A DNA stretch of 64,000 nt from Chersky-840 sp963838775. GTDB lineage: Bacteria > Actinomycetota > Acidimicrobiia > Acidimicrobiales > UBA8190. The stretch's first letter is position 1; the number at the start of each line of letters is the position of its first letter. Positions 52,017 through 61,291 of the stretch are shown here, piece by piece. The notes beneath the pieces are model-generated. The model was not told where the DNA came from, did no database searches, and saw only the letters and a program-made list of their open reading frames with translations. The stretch spans positions 71,753 through 135,752 of the forward strand of contig CAWISP010000041.1 of the NCBI GenBank assembly GCA_963838775.1, given 5' to 3'. Position numbers and translations under genes: made by a program.

Positions 52017-53353
52017 GGCCACACCTTGCCACGCTCGGCCTCGGGTCGCCCGTCGTCGCGACCGGGTCCGGCGGCGACGGGGCGCGCCGCCAAGGACTCC
52101 AACTCCGCAACGGCATCGGCGACGCCGTCGCCATCGGCGATGGCCGACGCCAGGCGCGACGCGCCGGCCCGGAATCGATCATCCTCGAGCACCGACTGCA
52201 CCGCTTTGCGGATCTCGGCCACAGACGCCTTGGGCGAGAGCCGGAGGCCGGCTCCATGGTGCACGACCCGTGCTGCGGTGTCGTTCTGGTCTCGTCCCAT
52301 CGGGATGCAGACCATGGGCACCCCCGCCGCCAACGTCTTGATCGTCGTGCCGTGCCCGCAGTGCGTCACGACAACGGACGCATCGGGCAGGATCTGCGAG
52401 TGGGGGGCCGACCCTACGACGGCGACGTTGGGGGTCGATCGCACCTCGTCGGCGTCGAGCAGCCGGCCCACCGTGACGATGGCGCGGACCGGCAAGGCCG
52501 ACAGCGCCTCGACCACCCGGCGCAACACGGGACCCTGGTTCTGGTACGTGGAACTGAACCCCACCAGGACGAGGGGGCGCTCGTCGGGTCCGGTCCAGGG
52601 AGAGGTCCAGGGTTCCACCCAGTCGGGGTCGTCGAGGATGGGGCCCACGTAGCGGACGTGTGCCGGGACGGAACGAGCCGCGTAGTCGAAGACGGGACTC
52701 GTCAGCACCAGGATCAGGTCAGCCGCCAGTGCCTGGTCGTAGAACGAGGACAAGGGGGCGAGGCCGTGAGCGGCCCGAGCACGGTTGATCGGCGGCAGAC
52801 CGGCCCGGAACAGGCGGTTGACCACCCCCCGCAGGGCGCCGTCGCGCGTGCGACCGAGCACGGTCTTGGCGAGCGCGAAGCCGGGTCCGATCGTCGGGGT
52901 GCCGGGGGTCGGCATGATCCAGATGTTCGTCACGACAAGCGCCACGGGGAGCTTGGCGGCCTGGGCGGCGATGATCGAACCGAAGAGGAAGGCGTCGGGT
53001 ACGACCACGTCGGGCCGGAATTCCTCGATCGCCTCGACGGTGTCGGCCGCGAACTCGGCGGCGGGACCGGCGATGAACCGGTCGCGCACCCGCTTCAACA
53101 TGACGAGCGGGTTCGCCGACTCCCAGTCCTTCAAGAGATCCTCCGACGGATCGAGCGTCCGCTGATGCGGAGCACGTCGCCAGGGTGTGAACGTGCACCC
53201 GGCCGCTTCGGCGCCGACACGGATGGTCGGGTCGGCAAGGACGTGCACGTGGTGCCCCCGGTCGATCAGCCGTCGGGCGATACCGAGCTCGGGGGGGACA
53301 TTTCCCCCGCCTTCCCACGACGACATCAGGAAGCGATATGGCTTTCGGTCCAT
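52013..53353 (-). CDS. UDP-glycosyltransferase-like (GT1/MGT) protein
   Basis: 446 residues. N-terminal FLMSSWEGGGNVPPELGIAR and DVVVPDAFLFGSIIAAQAAK, and the nucleotide-sugar motif THCGHGTTIKTLAAGVPMVC with IPMGRDQNDTAARV, place it with macrolide-type GT1 enzymes. The ATG at 53353 is preferred; a GTG one codon upstream exists. It probably glycosylates a lipid or secondary metabolite. Divergent from the esterase gene. Confidence 0.92.
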   Translation of the reverse strand: MDRKPYRFLMSSWEGGGNVPPELGIARRLIDRGHHVHVLADPTIRVGAEAAGCTFTPWRRAPHQRTLDPSEDLLKDWESANPLVMLKRVRDRFIAGPAAEFAADTVEAIEEFRPDVVVPDAFLFGSIIAAQAAKLPVALVVTNIWIMPTPGTPTIGPGFALAKTVLGRTRDGALRGVVNRLFRAGLPPINRARAAHGLAPLSSFYDQALAADLILVLTSPVFDYAARSVPAHVRYVGPILDDPDWVEPWTSPWTGPDERPLVLVGFSSTYQNQGPVLRRVVEALSALPVRAIVTVGRLLDADEVRSTPNVAVVGSAPHSQILPDASVVVTHCGHGTTIKTLAAGVPMVCIPMGRDQNDTAARVVHHGAGLRLSPKASVAEIRKAVQSVLEDDRFRAGASRLASAIADGDGVADAVAELESLAARPVAAGPGRDDGRPEAERGKVWP

Positions 53354-53501
53354 CACGTCGACCCCAAGTTCTGCCCGCCTCCTGGAAGTGTGACGCGATC
53401 CACGCGGCCGCGCCAAGGTGGTCAGCCCGTGCGCGGTGCTCGTGCTAGCACCACGGCAACCCAGTTAGGGTCTGGCCAGGGTGCAGCCAGGGAGGGTTGT
53501 C

Positions 53502-54547
53502 ATGGGGCACACGAGGATCACCGAGGACCCGAGGATCGATCCGCGCATCAAGGTCCTGTTCGGTGCCGTGGACATCTCGCGTTCCTCCGATGACGTGGGC
53601 AGCCGCCAGCAGATCCTCGAGGAGGCCAACTCTGAGGAGGCGATCGCGTTACGAAGTCTGGTAACCGCCTTTCTGGACATGGCCGACACCGAGGAGGTCG
53701 CTCCGTCGGCGGGATTGACCGTCACCGAGCACGTCGTGGTATCGGCTCCCGACGCCAACAAGATCAACATCCGGTTCATCCGGCCCGGAAGCGATGACGT
53801 GGTGCCATGCGTGTACTACATCCACGGGGGCGGGATGGCGACGATGTCGTGCTACGACGGCAACTACCGGGCGTGGGGCAGGCTCATCGCCGCCCGGGGC
53901 GTGGCCGTGGCGATGGTCGACTTCCGCAATTCGATCGTCGCTTCTTCGGTCGACGAGGTCGCCCCCTTCCCGGCCGGGCTCAACGACTGCGTGTCGGGGT
54001 TGAAGTGGGTGGCGGCCAACCACGCCGAGTTGGCCGTCGACCCCAATCGCATCGTCGTCGCCGGAGAAAGCGGTGGGGGCAACCTGACACTGGCGACCGG
54101 GCTCTGCCTCAAGCGAGACGGTGACCTCGGCCTCATCAGTGGCCTGTACGCGCTGTGCCCCTACATCGCGGGATCGTGGCCGTCGCCCGAGAGCCCGTCG
54201 TCGACCGAGAACAACGGCATCCTGCTCGACCTCCATAACAACCGGGGTGCGATGAGCTACGGCATCGAACAGCTCACGAGCCGCAACCCCTGGCCTGGCC
54301 CGGCTTCGCGACCGAAGAGGACGTGCGCGACATGGTGCCGACGATGATCAGCGTCAACGAGTGCGATCCGCTGCGTGACGAGGGCGTCAACTTCTACCGC
54401 CTGCTCCTGCGGGCCGGCGTCGAAGCGCGCTGCCGTCAGGTCATGGGCACGATCCACGGCACGGAGATGTTCCCCCTGATGTGCCCGGACATCAGTGGCG
54501 ACACCGCCGCCAGCATCGCCGACTTCGCCCGCCGCGCGGGCACCTGA
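53502..54547 (+). pseudogene. HSL-type alpha/beta hydrolase with a single-base frameshift
   Basis: The first frame gives the oxyanion HGGG (YYIHGGGMATM), nucleophile GESGGGN, then changes to nonsense after RNPWPG and ends at 54365. Continuing in the next frame from about 54290 restores LAWPGFATEEDVRDMVP and the acid Asp (NECDPLRDEG) and His (GTIHGTEMF) to a stop at 54547, giving a full-length enzyme. One C seems missing in the CCCC run at 54287-54290. Either a recent inactivation or a sequencing error in the homopolymer. Confidence 0.85.
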
Positions 54548-54565
54548 TGCACCGGGGCGCGGAAT

Positions 54566-55375
54566 CTAGCCGAGACGGGCGGCCACGGCGCGCGGATCAC
54601 CGTCTTCGTCGACCATGACGTCGACCTCCTCGAACCCGAGCCGACGGAGCAGGCGCCCGACCGGTTCGGCTTGGTCACCACCCAGCTCGAGCAGGATCGA
54701 GCCGCCCGGCCGCAACCAGCGCGGGCTCCTGCGCACGACCTCGTCGAGCACGTCGGTGCCGGCGGGCCCCCCGTCGAGCGCGAGCCGGGGCTCGAAGGCC
54801 TGCACGTCGCGCGGGAGCAATCGCAGCGAGCCCGTGGGCACGTAGGGCACGACCGCCGTCATGACGTCGACGCGTCGCTCGAACTCTACGGGAAGCGGAT
54901 CGTCGAGAAACCCCTCGAAAACCTCGACACCGTTGCGGCGGGCGCACTGCACGGCGTCGGGGTCGAGCTCGGTGGCGACGACCCGCGCCGTGGGTACCGC
55001 CGCGCCCAGCACCGCCGCGATCGGGCCCGCTCCGGTGCAGAGGTCGGCGGCCACGCCACGGGGAGGGAGGACTGTGGCGGCCCGCCGCGCCAAGGGCTCA
55101 GTGTGCCATCTCGGCACGTACACCCCCGGCGCCACGGTCACCTCGACATCGCAGAACGTGACCGATCCCGTCAGCCACGCGATGGGCTCGCCGTTGGTGC
55201 GACGCGACACCAGCTCGAAGAGCAGACGCTGGTCACCACCGGCGACCCGGATGAGCTCGTCGGCCTCGTCGGAAGCGGCGACGCAACCCGCCGCGCTCAG
55301 CATCCGCGCCACCTGCGCATGGTCCGGTGGCCGGTCCGGTGCAGGGGGAGCCGGGGCCCGGTCAGAAGGGAACAC
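54566..55375 (-). CDS. PrmC/HemK-like methyltransferase lacking NPPY
   Basis: 269 residues. The SAM-binding motif DLCTGAGPIAAVLGA and VVATELDPDAVQCARRNG match HemK/PrmC-type enzymes, with an N-terminal helical domain (LLFELVSRRTNGEPIAWLTG) of the same type. The catalytic NPPY is replaced by VVPYVP, so glutamine N5-methylation of release factors is unlikely; another substrate or loss of activity is more probable. Ends just before the lipoprotein gene region. Confidence 0.82.
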   Translation of the reverse strand: MFPSDRAPAPPAPDRPPDHAQVARMLSAAGCVAASDEADELIRVAGGDQRLLFELVSRRTNGEPIAWLTGSVTFCDVEVTVAPGVYVPRWHTEPLARRAATVLPPRGVAADLCTGAGPIAAVLGAAVPTARVVATELDPDAVQCARRNGVEVFEGFLDDPLPVEFERRVDVMTAVVPYVPTGSLRLLPRDVQAFEPRLALDGGPAGTDVLDEVVRRSPRWLRPGGSILLELGGDQAEPVGRLLRRLGFEEVDVMVDEDGDPRAVAARLG

Positions 55376-55972
55376 CTAGGAGCTCGGCACGTAGGTGCCG
55401 GTGCAGACGTCCTCGTACCGGTCGGGACGGAACGTCATGCCGTGCTGGGGGAAGCACCACTCGACGGCCCGGTACATGAGCGTGCCGGCGCAGTTGCCCA
55501 AGTCGAATGCCACCACGGTGGTGGGCTCCTCGGTGCCGGTGGCGACGGTCTGGTCGGGACCGACGTAGTCGCTCGTGCCGGTACCCATGGCCGTGGGACC
55601 TCCCCATGACTTCCAGACGACATCGGTGACGAGCCCCGTCGGGTCACCGCCGTTGAAGATCCTCGACGGCTCGACCTGCCCGAAACCCTGCCCGGCGGAG
55701 AAGACGCCGGCGAGCCGACCCAAGGTCGGAGCCGTCCGGGGAGCCGTCGTCCCCGTCGTCCCCGTCGTCGTCCCCGTCGTCCCCGTCGTCCCCGTCGTCG
55801 CCGTCACCGTCGAAGTCGTCGACGCCCTCGGCACCGATGTCGTCACCCGTGACGGAGGCGGGCCCGTCGTCGGGGACCGCGTCGCGCTGGGCGCGCCGGT
55901 GCCACAGGCGGCCAGTCCGACCAGACACGACACCACGGCCCCGACCCCCACCGCGGTACGCCGTCGGGGCAC
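55376..55972 (-). CDS. Putative lipoprotein with Gly-Thr linker
   Basis: 198 residues. Lipobox VGLAAC near residue 23, then a TTGTTGTTGTT-type low-complexity linker from a 9-bp DNA repeat (about 55740-55810), then a folded domain with two Cys pairs (GNCAGTLMY, WCFPQHGM, DVCTGTYV) that may form disulfides. Family not recognised. Extracytoplasmic by signal. Confidence 0.7.
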   Translation of the reverse strand: MPRRRTAVGVGAVVSCLVGLAACGTGAPSATRSPTTGPPPSRVTTSVPRASTTSTVTATTGTTGTTGTTTGTTGTTAPRTAPTLGRLAGVFSAGQGFGQVEPSRIFNGGDPTGLVTDVVWKSWGGPTAMGTGTSDYVGPDQTVATGTEEPTTVVAFDLGNCAGTLMYRAVEWCFPQHGMTFRPDRYEDVCTGTYVPSS

Positions 55973-55976
55973 CCCT

Positions 55977-56513
55977 TCAGGCTCCCGGGGTCCGCAGGGT
56001 CAGCAGGGTGCCCGATCCCAGCGACAGTCGTGTCCATGTCGGCGCCCGAAGCGCGATCACCGCCAGCGCCGCGGTCGGGAACCCGCGGTCGAGCCGGGCA
56101 CGACCCTCGACGTCCTCGTCGTCGAGGAGGAGCACGGCGAGCTCGTGTGCGGTGGGATTGTGGCCGACGACCATGACCGAGGCGGCGTCACCACCGAGGC
56201 CGCGCACGATCTCCACGACGTCGTCGGCATCGGCGACGTACAAGGTGGGCTCGACCACGAGCTCGGCACGCGCGCCGAGCACGTCCATCACGAGCTCGGC
56301 GGTCTGCACGGCGCGCCGGGCCGAGGACGACAGCACGAGCTCGGGCACCGACGCCGCGGGGACGGGATCGCCGACCACGTACGAGCCCACGTCGGTGGCC
56401 TGTCGTCTCCCCCGCGCCGTGAGCAGGCGGCCGTGGTCGTCGGGCCCTTGCGATGCCGCCTTGGCGTGGCGCAGCACCCACAGGGACCTCGTCCCTACAG
56501 GACCAGTCCCCAC
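55977..56513 (-). CDS. SixA-like histidine phosphatase
   Basis: 178 residues from the GTG at 56513, overlapping the SGNH gene's stop by 19 nt. LWVLRHAKAAS carries the RH motif with Ala where RHG is usual, as in the SixA branch; MVVGHNPTAHELA holds the second His. SixA-type enzymes dephosphorylate phospho-His of signalling proteins. The substrate here is unknown. Confidence 0.88.
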   Translation of the reverse strand: MGTGPVGTRSLWVLRHAKAASQGPDDHGRLLTARGRRQATDVGSYVVGDPVPAASVPELVLSSSARRAVQTAELVMDVLGARAELVVEPTLYVADADDVVEIVRGLGGDAASVMVVGHNPTAHELAVLLLDDEDVEGRARLDRGFPTAALAVIALRAPTWTRLSLGSGTLLTLRTPGA

Positions 56514-57781
56514 TCGAGGCCCATGAAGGCGATGGCGGCCTGCGACAGACGTTGGGCGCCGGGCTCGGCGAGGTGCGTGCCGTCGGGGTCGCGCACTTGG
56601 ACCTCGTTCCCCGAGGCGTCGGGGAGGAAGGCTGTGTAGCCGCCCTGGGGGTTCGAGAGCACGGGCCACGAGGCGAAGTAGGTCACGCCCTTGTACTGCG
56701 CCGCCTCGCTCTGGTCGATGGTGTTGATGTCCTCCATCTTGGCGTTGAGAGCCGGGTCGGCCATGGGCGGCATACCGACCCACAGGACCCGAGCCCCCGA
56801 GCTGGCCGCCTGTGCCATGAAGGCACCGACGCGCTTGGCGTAGTCGGCATTCCACGCCGGGGTGCCGTAGCTGACCGACGTCGACCCTTCCATGAAGTTC
56901 TGGGGGTCGTTGGCACCGATGAAGACCAGGACGGCCTGGGGCTGATAGGTGGTGAGATCGTGGCTGAGCTCGGTCTGCCAGTTGAAATAGTCGGGTCTCG
57001 ACAACCCCGTGTCGATGTGGCCGTCGAGCACCGCACTCACCACGTCGGTGGCGGCGAGATCGTTCACGAGGGGTTGGCCGAAGTCGATCCCGATCGAGTC
57101 GCCCACCACGAGCAACCGCAACGGCGCCGATTGCGTCGGCACGGCCAGCGGTGCCAGTCCGTCGGGCGCGGTCACGACGGTGGTGGACGGCGGGACCGGC
57201 GATGACGACGAGGAGGCGGCCGGTGGCGTGACGGTGTGGTGCACGAGGGGGGGCGCCCCATGGTGATGATGGGCGGGAGGCCCCTCCACCTGCAGCACGC
57301 CGGTCCCGGTATTGCCGGTGTGCCCGAGGGCGCGCTGTGCTCCCCCCACCACATGGGACAGGCCCAACGCGTCCGACACCGCCGCGATGGGACGGAGGAC
57401 CGCGATGGCCACGCTGCGGCGGGTGCCGAGCGGCGCGTCCTGGGCCGAGCGCATGAGCGTGGGCGCGTCCAGGACGAGCCATACCGCGAAACAGGCCACA
57501 CCGGCCAACAGGGCATGGCGCCAATTGACCTGCACGCGTCCGGGGACCGGGCGTTCGGAGGGCTGCTCCACGTCGGGGACACGCACGGACGGCTCCGTCG
57601 CGTTGACATCCTCGTCGTGGCCGGTGAGGTCCGGCCTGTCGGCCCGCTCGTCATCGGTGACGACGGAGGTGCCATCACCCATGTCGCCACGCGCCGGGCG
57701 GACCCCCCGCTCCTCGGTGGCGAGGCGGGAATGCGACGGGTTCGGGGAGGGGCTCATCGGATCGGAGGGGATGTCGGTCAT
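56495..57781 (-). CDS. SGNH hydrolase/DUF459-like membrane-anchored protein
   Basis: 428 residues. A cytoplasmic low-complexity N-terminus, one transmembrane helix (ALLAGVACFAVWLVLDAP, about 90-107), an Ala/Pro/Thr linker, then an SGNH domain: LLVVGDSIGIDFGQPL (Ser), IGANDPQNF (Gly-Asn) and PDGTHLAEPG (Asp-His). The next gene (upstream in the sequence, same strand) is an MBOAT acyltransferase, a usual pair for O-acetylating wall glycans or secondary polymers. Confidence 0.9.
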   Translation of the reverse strand: MTDIPSDPMSPSPNPSHSRLATEERGVRPARGDMGDGTSVVTDDERADRPDLTGHDEDVNATEPSVRVPDVEQPSERPVPGRVQVNWRHALLAGVACFAVWLVLDAPTLMRSAQDAPLGTRRSVAIAVLRPIAAVSDALGLSHVVGGAQRALGHTGNTGTGVLQVEGPPAHHHHGAPPLVHHTVTPPAASSSSSPVPPSTTVVTAPDGLAPLAVPTQSAPLRLLVVGDSIGIDFGQPLVNDLAATDVVSAVLDGHIDTGLSRPDYFNWQTELSHDLTTYQPQAVLVFIGANDPQNFMEGSTSVSYGTPAWNADYAKRVGAFMAQAASSGARVLWVGMPPMADPALNAKMEDINTIDQSEAAQYKGVTYFASWPVLSNPQGGYTAFLPDASGNEVQVRDPDGTHLAEPGAQRLSQAAIAFMGLEWGLVL

Positions 57782-57859
57782 GTGGTCCGCGTGTGCACGT
57801 GCATGCTCGGAACCGCCCCCCGGAACCTCGAAACGAACGCCGGGCCCTCGGGACCGGCC

Positions 57860-59284
57860 TCAGAACTTGTAATAGATGAACGGTGCGACACCCTGTGGTC
57901 CGAGCGTCGTGATGACGAGAAGGACGACCCCCAGTATGGCGCCTTGCACCACCCACGGTTGACCGGCGAATTCACGCTGGACACGGCCACCGAACGCCCG
58001 CGGCAGGTACTGCAACGCCACGGCGCCCACGACGGTGATCACCACCAGGGGCGTCACGAGGGGGGCGCGGCCCCAGGCCGAGAAGAGGCGACCGATGAGC
58101 GTCATCGCCGTGGAGAACGAGTCGGCCCGGAAGAAGATCCAGCCCAGGCACACGATGTGGAAGGTGACCAGGCGCTGGACCCACACCCGGACCCTGCCGT
58201 CGGGCACGGGGTCGAGCCCGGCGGCGAGCCGACGCGACCGGCGCAGATGCCCCACCACCTGCCCCGTCCCGTGAAGGGCGCCCCAGACCACGAAGGTCCA
58301 CGCCGCCCCGTGCCACAGGCCGCCCAGGATCATGGTGATCATGATGTTGCGGGCGACCTTCCATTGTGAGCCGTGACCTCCCCCCAGGGGGATGTAGAGG
58401 TAGTCGCGCAGCCAGCGCGACAGGGTCATGTGCCAGCGCCGCCAGAAGTCCTGAAGGTTGCGAGCCGTGTACGGCGCGTTGAAGTTTTCGGGGAATCGGA
58501 ATCCCAGGAACATGGCCAGCCCGATGGCGATGTCGGTGTATCCGCTGAAGTCGGCGTAGATCTGCACGGCGAATCCGTACGCCGCGAACAGGATCTCGAG
58601 CGCCGAGTGCTGGTGCGGTGCGGAGAACACCGGGGTGACGATGGCGGAGTCGATGTACGACGAGATGACGACCTTCTTGAACAGTCCGCCCGCCACCAAC
58701 CAGGCGGCACGGCCGAAGTCGATGGCGGCGGGGTCGCGCTTGCGCCGGATCTGGGGGAGCAGCTCCTCGCCCCGCACGATGGGACCCGCGATGAGATGCG
58801 GGAAGAACGACAGGTAGACGGCCAGGTCGATGAACCGAGCCGGCTCGATCCGACGCCGGTACACGTCGACCATGTAGCTGATCGCCATGAACGTGAAGAA
58901 CGACACGCCCACGGGCAGCGTGACCTGCAACAGCGGCACGAGCCTGCCCGTGCCCAGCGTGTGGAAGAGATTGTCCACGTTCACGGCCAGGAATCCGTAG
59001 TACTTGAACCATCCGAGGATCCCGAGCAGCGCGCCCACACCGCACGCCATGGCGATACGGCGATGACGTTCGTCCTCGAAATGCTGCACGGCGGTACCAC
59101 CGACGTGGGCGGTGACCGTGACCGCGGCCAATAGGAACACAAAGCGCCAGTCCCACCAGCTGTAGAACACGTAGCTGGCCGCGATCATGACCAGCTTCCA
59201 CGGACGCGGGAACGGGTTCAGCAGCCAGTTCGCCGTGAAGGCCACGGCGAAGAAGATCGCAAAGTCGATCGTTGGGAACAGCAT
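57860..59284 (-). CDS. MBOAT-family O-acyltransferase (AlgI-like)
   Basis: 474 residues with ten or so hydrophobic helices. Conserved MBOAT residues: His in GGLWHGAAWTFVVWGALHG, and FWRRWHMTLSRWLRDYLY. AlgI/DltB-like enzymes move acyl groups across the membrane onto polysaccharides or teichoic acid-type polymers; the SGNH partner downstream probably completes the transfer. Starts at the ATG at 59284. Confidence 0.95.
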   Translation of the reverse strand: MLFPTIDFAIFFAVAFTANWLLNPFPRPWKLVMIAASYVFYSWWDWRFVFLLAAVTVTAHVGGTAVQHFEDERHRRIAMACGVGALLGILGWFKYYGFLAVNVDNLFHTLGTGRLVPLLQVTLPVGVSFFTFMAISYMVDVYRRRIEPARFIDLAVYLSFFPHLIAGPIVRGEELLPQIRRKRDPAAIDFGRAAWLVAGGLFKKVVISSYIDSAIVTPVFSAPHQHSALEILFAAYGFAVQIYADFSGYTDIAIGLAMFLGFRFPENFNAPYTARNLQDFWRRWHMTLSRWLRDYLYIPLGGGHGSQWKVARNIMITMILGGLWHGAAWTFVVWGALHGTGQVVGHLRRSRRLAAGLDPVPDGRVRVWVQRLVTFHIVCLGWIFFRADSFSTAMTLIGRLFSAWGRAPLVTPLVVITVVGAVALQYLPRAFGGRVQREFAGQPWVVQGAILGVVLLVITTLGPQGVAPFIYYKF

Positions 59285-59400
59285 GCGTGGAAGTCACCCG
59301 CTGTTCAGTAAGGACGCACTCCGGGGTCACGGGGCGTGACGAACCCCGCGGAGGCTAGTGCGGTCGAAAAGGTCGGACAGACCGGGTGGTGCCGCCCAGG

Positions 59401-60372
59401 TCAGCTGCGTGCTTTGAGGGCCTCGATCAGCTTGGGCACGACCTTGTGGACGTCACCGACGATGCCGAGGTCCGCCACCGAGAAGATGGGGGCGTCCTGG
59501 TCCTTGTTGATGGCGATGATGTTCTTCGAGCCCTTCATCCCCACCAGGTGCTGGGTGGCGCCCGAGATTCCGCACGCGATGTAGAGGGTGGGCTTCACGG
59601 TCTTGCCCGTCTGACCCACCTGGTGCGAGTACGGCACCCATCCGGCGTCGACGATGGCTCGGCTGGCGCCGGCGGCGCCGTGGAGCAGCTTGGCCAGCTC
59701 CTCGATCATGGCGTAGTGCTCGGCATCTCCGAGGCCCCGTCCGCCCGACACCACGACCTCGGCCTCGTCGAGCTTGGGCCCCGTGCGTTCCTCGGCGTGG
59801 CGGGCGAGCACCTTGGCCCCGTTGGTGGTACCGAGCTCGGGCACCGCCGCGCTCACGACCTGGGCCGCTGCGCCGCCGGCGGGCTCCGCGGTGAAGGACT
59901 TGGCCCGAACCACGAAGATCCACGGATGGTCTCCGGTGAACCGGGCCGTCGCCACCTGGGCACCACCGAACAGGCCGTGCTGCGAGCGGACCTCGTCGCC
60001 GTCGGTGGTGAGGTTCACGACGTTGGTGATGACCGGTACGTCGAGACGAACCGAGAGGCGGGCCGCGATGTCGCGACCGTCGTAGCTGGCGGGGACCAGG
60101 ATCACGTCGGGTCGGTTGCCCGACGCCACAAGCGACGCGATGGCGCCGGCCACGGGCGCGCCCGGCAACGCGTCGGCGAGGTCACCCACGTCGTAGACCG
60201 TCGTGGCGCCGTAGTTGCCGAGCTCTCCCGCCACCGAGGCGGTGTCGGCTCCCCATGCCACCGCTTCGGTGGTGGCGCCCATCGAACGCGCCTGGGTGAG
60301 CAGTTCGAGGGTGATGGTGGTGGGCTTGCCCTCGGCGGACTCGGCGAGGACCCAAACCTTGTCGATCGACAT
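59401..60372 (-). CDS. etfA: Electron-transfer flavoprotein alpha subunit
   Basis: 323 residues. The FAD-binding C-terminal signature is present: VVSGGRGLGDAEHYA, VPYSHQVGQTGKTV, YIACGISGATQHL, SKNIIAINKDQDAPIF. ETF takes electrons from acyl-CoA dehydrogenases and passes them to the quinone pool. A 51-nt gap separates it from etfB upstream in the same operon. Confidence 0.97.
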   Translation of the reverse strand: MSIDKVWVLAESAEGKPTTITLELLTQARSMGATTEAVAWGADTASVAGELGNYGATTVYDVGDLADALPGAPVAGAIASLVASGNRPDVILVPASYDGRDIAARLSVRLDVPVITNVVNLTTDGDEVRSQHGLFGGAQVATARFTGDHPWIFVVRAKSFTAEPAGGAAAQVVSAAVPELGTTNGAKVLARHAEERTGPKLDEAEVVVSGGRGLGDAEHYAMIEELAKLLHGAAGASRAIVDAGWVPYSHQVGQTGKTVKPTLYIACGISGATQHLVGMKGSKNIIAINKDQDAPIFSVADLGIVGDVHKVVPKLIEALKARS

Positions 60373-60423
60373 TCTCTTCTCCTGGGGTGCGTGCGAGATC
60401 AGTGGGCCGGTGGACGGGCCGGC

Positions 60424-61203
60424 TCAGACCAGCTTGAGCTGCTCGAGGAAGCGGACGATGTTCTCGTAGCCCTCGCCTTCGTCGACGACGATCTCGCCGG
60501 CGCTGCGCTCCTCCGCGGCGGTGACGTCGGTGACCTCCGAGCGCGCCCCGGCCGCGCCGACCTGGCCGGCCTCGAGGCCGAGGTCGGCCACGGTGAACTG
60601 GTCGACGGGCTTGGACTTCGCCGCCATGATCCCCTTGAACGACGGGTACCGCGGCTCGACGACCCCGGCGGTGACGGTCACGACGGCGGGGAGCAGGCAG
60701 TCGACCTCGTCGTAGCCCGCTTCGGTCTGGCGCTCGACGTGGACCCGGCCGTCACCCACCGAGACCTTCTTGGCGAAGGTCACCGCCGGGAAGCCGAGCA
60801 GCTCGGCGACCTGGACCGGCGTGGTCCCGGTGTAGCCGTCGGTGGACTCGGTCGCCGCGATGACGAGGTCGGGTTGGGCCCGCTCGACGGCTTTGGCGAG
60901 GACCTTGGCGGTCGACAGGGCGTCGGATCCCTTGAGGGCGTCGTCACTCACGAGGATGGCCTTGGCCGCCCCCATGGCGAGGGCGGTGCGCAGCCCCGAC
61001 GTCTCCCCGGCGGGAGCCATCGAGACCAGGGTGACCTCGCCGCCGCCGGCGGCCTCGGCGAGTTGCAGGCCCATCTCGACTCCGTAGGCGTCGGAGTCGT
61101 CCATGATCAGCTTTCCCTCCCTGACCAGGGTGTGGGTCTGGGGGTCGAGGGCCTGGGGGGCGGCCGGATCGGGGATCTGTTTCACGAAGACGACGACGTT
61201 CAT
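60424..61203 (-). CDS. etfB: Electron-transfer flavoprotein beta subunit
   Basis: 259 residues from MNVVVFVKQIPDPAA. VLAKAVERAQPDLVIAATES and GYTGTTPVQVAELLGFPAVT are the AMP/FAD-interface motifs of ETF beta. It partners with the alpha subunit encoded next; together they feed beta-oxidation electrons to respiration. An ATG seven codons upstream (61224) is disfavoured by homologous starts. Confidence 0.97.
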   Translation of the reverse strand: MNVVVFVKQIPDPAAPQALDPQTHTLVREGKLIMDDSDAYGVEMGLQLAEAAGGGEVTLVSMAPAGETSGLRTALAMGAAKAILVSDDALKGSDALSTAKVLAKAVERAQPDLVIAATESTDGYTGTTPVQVAELLGFPAVTFAKKVSVGDGRVHVERQTEAGYDEVDCLLPAVVTVTAGVVEPRYPSFKGIMAAKSKPVDQFTVADLGLEAGQVGAAGARSEVTDVTAAEERSAGEIVVDEGEGYENIVRFLEQLKLV

Positions 61204-61291
61204 GGCCTCGATTGTTCCCGACAACCCGCCGTTCGACCAATCCGTGCGCGGCGTCGCGGCGCCGCCCGGACCGGCGCCGCGACCGGAAACC

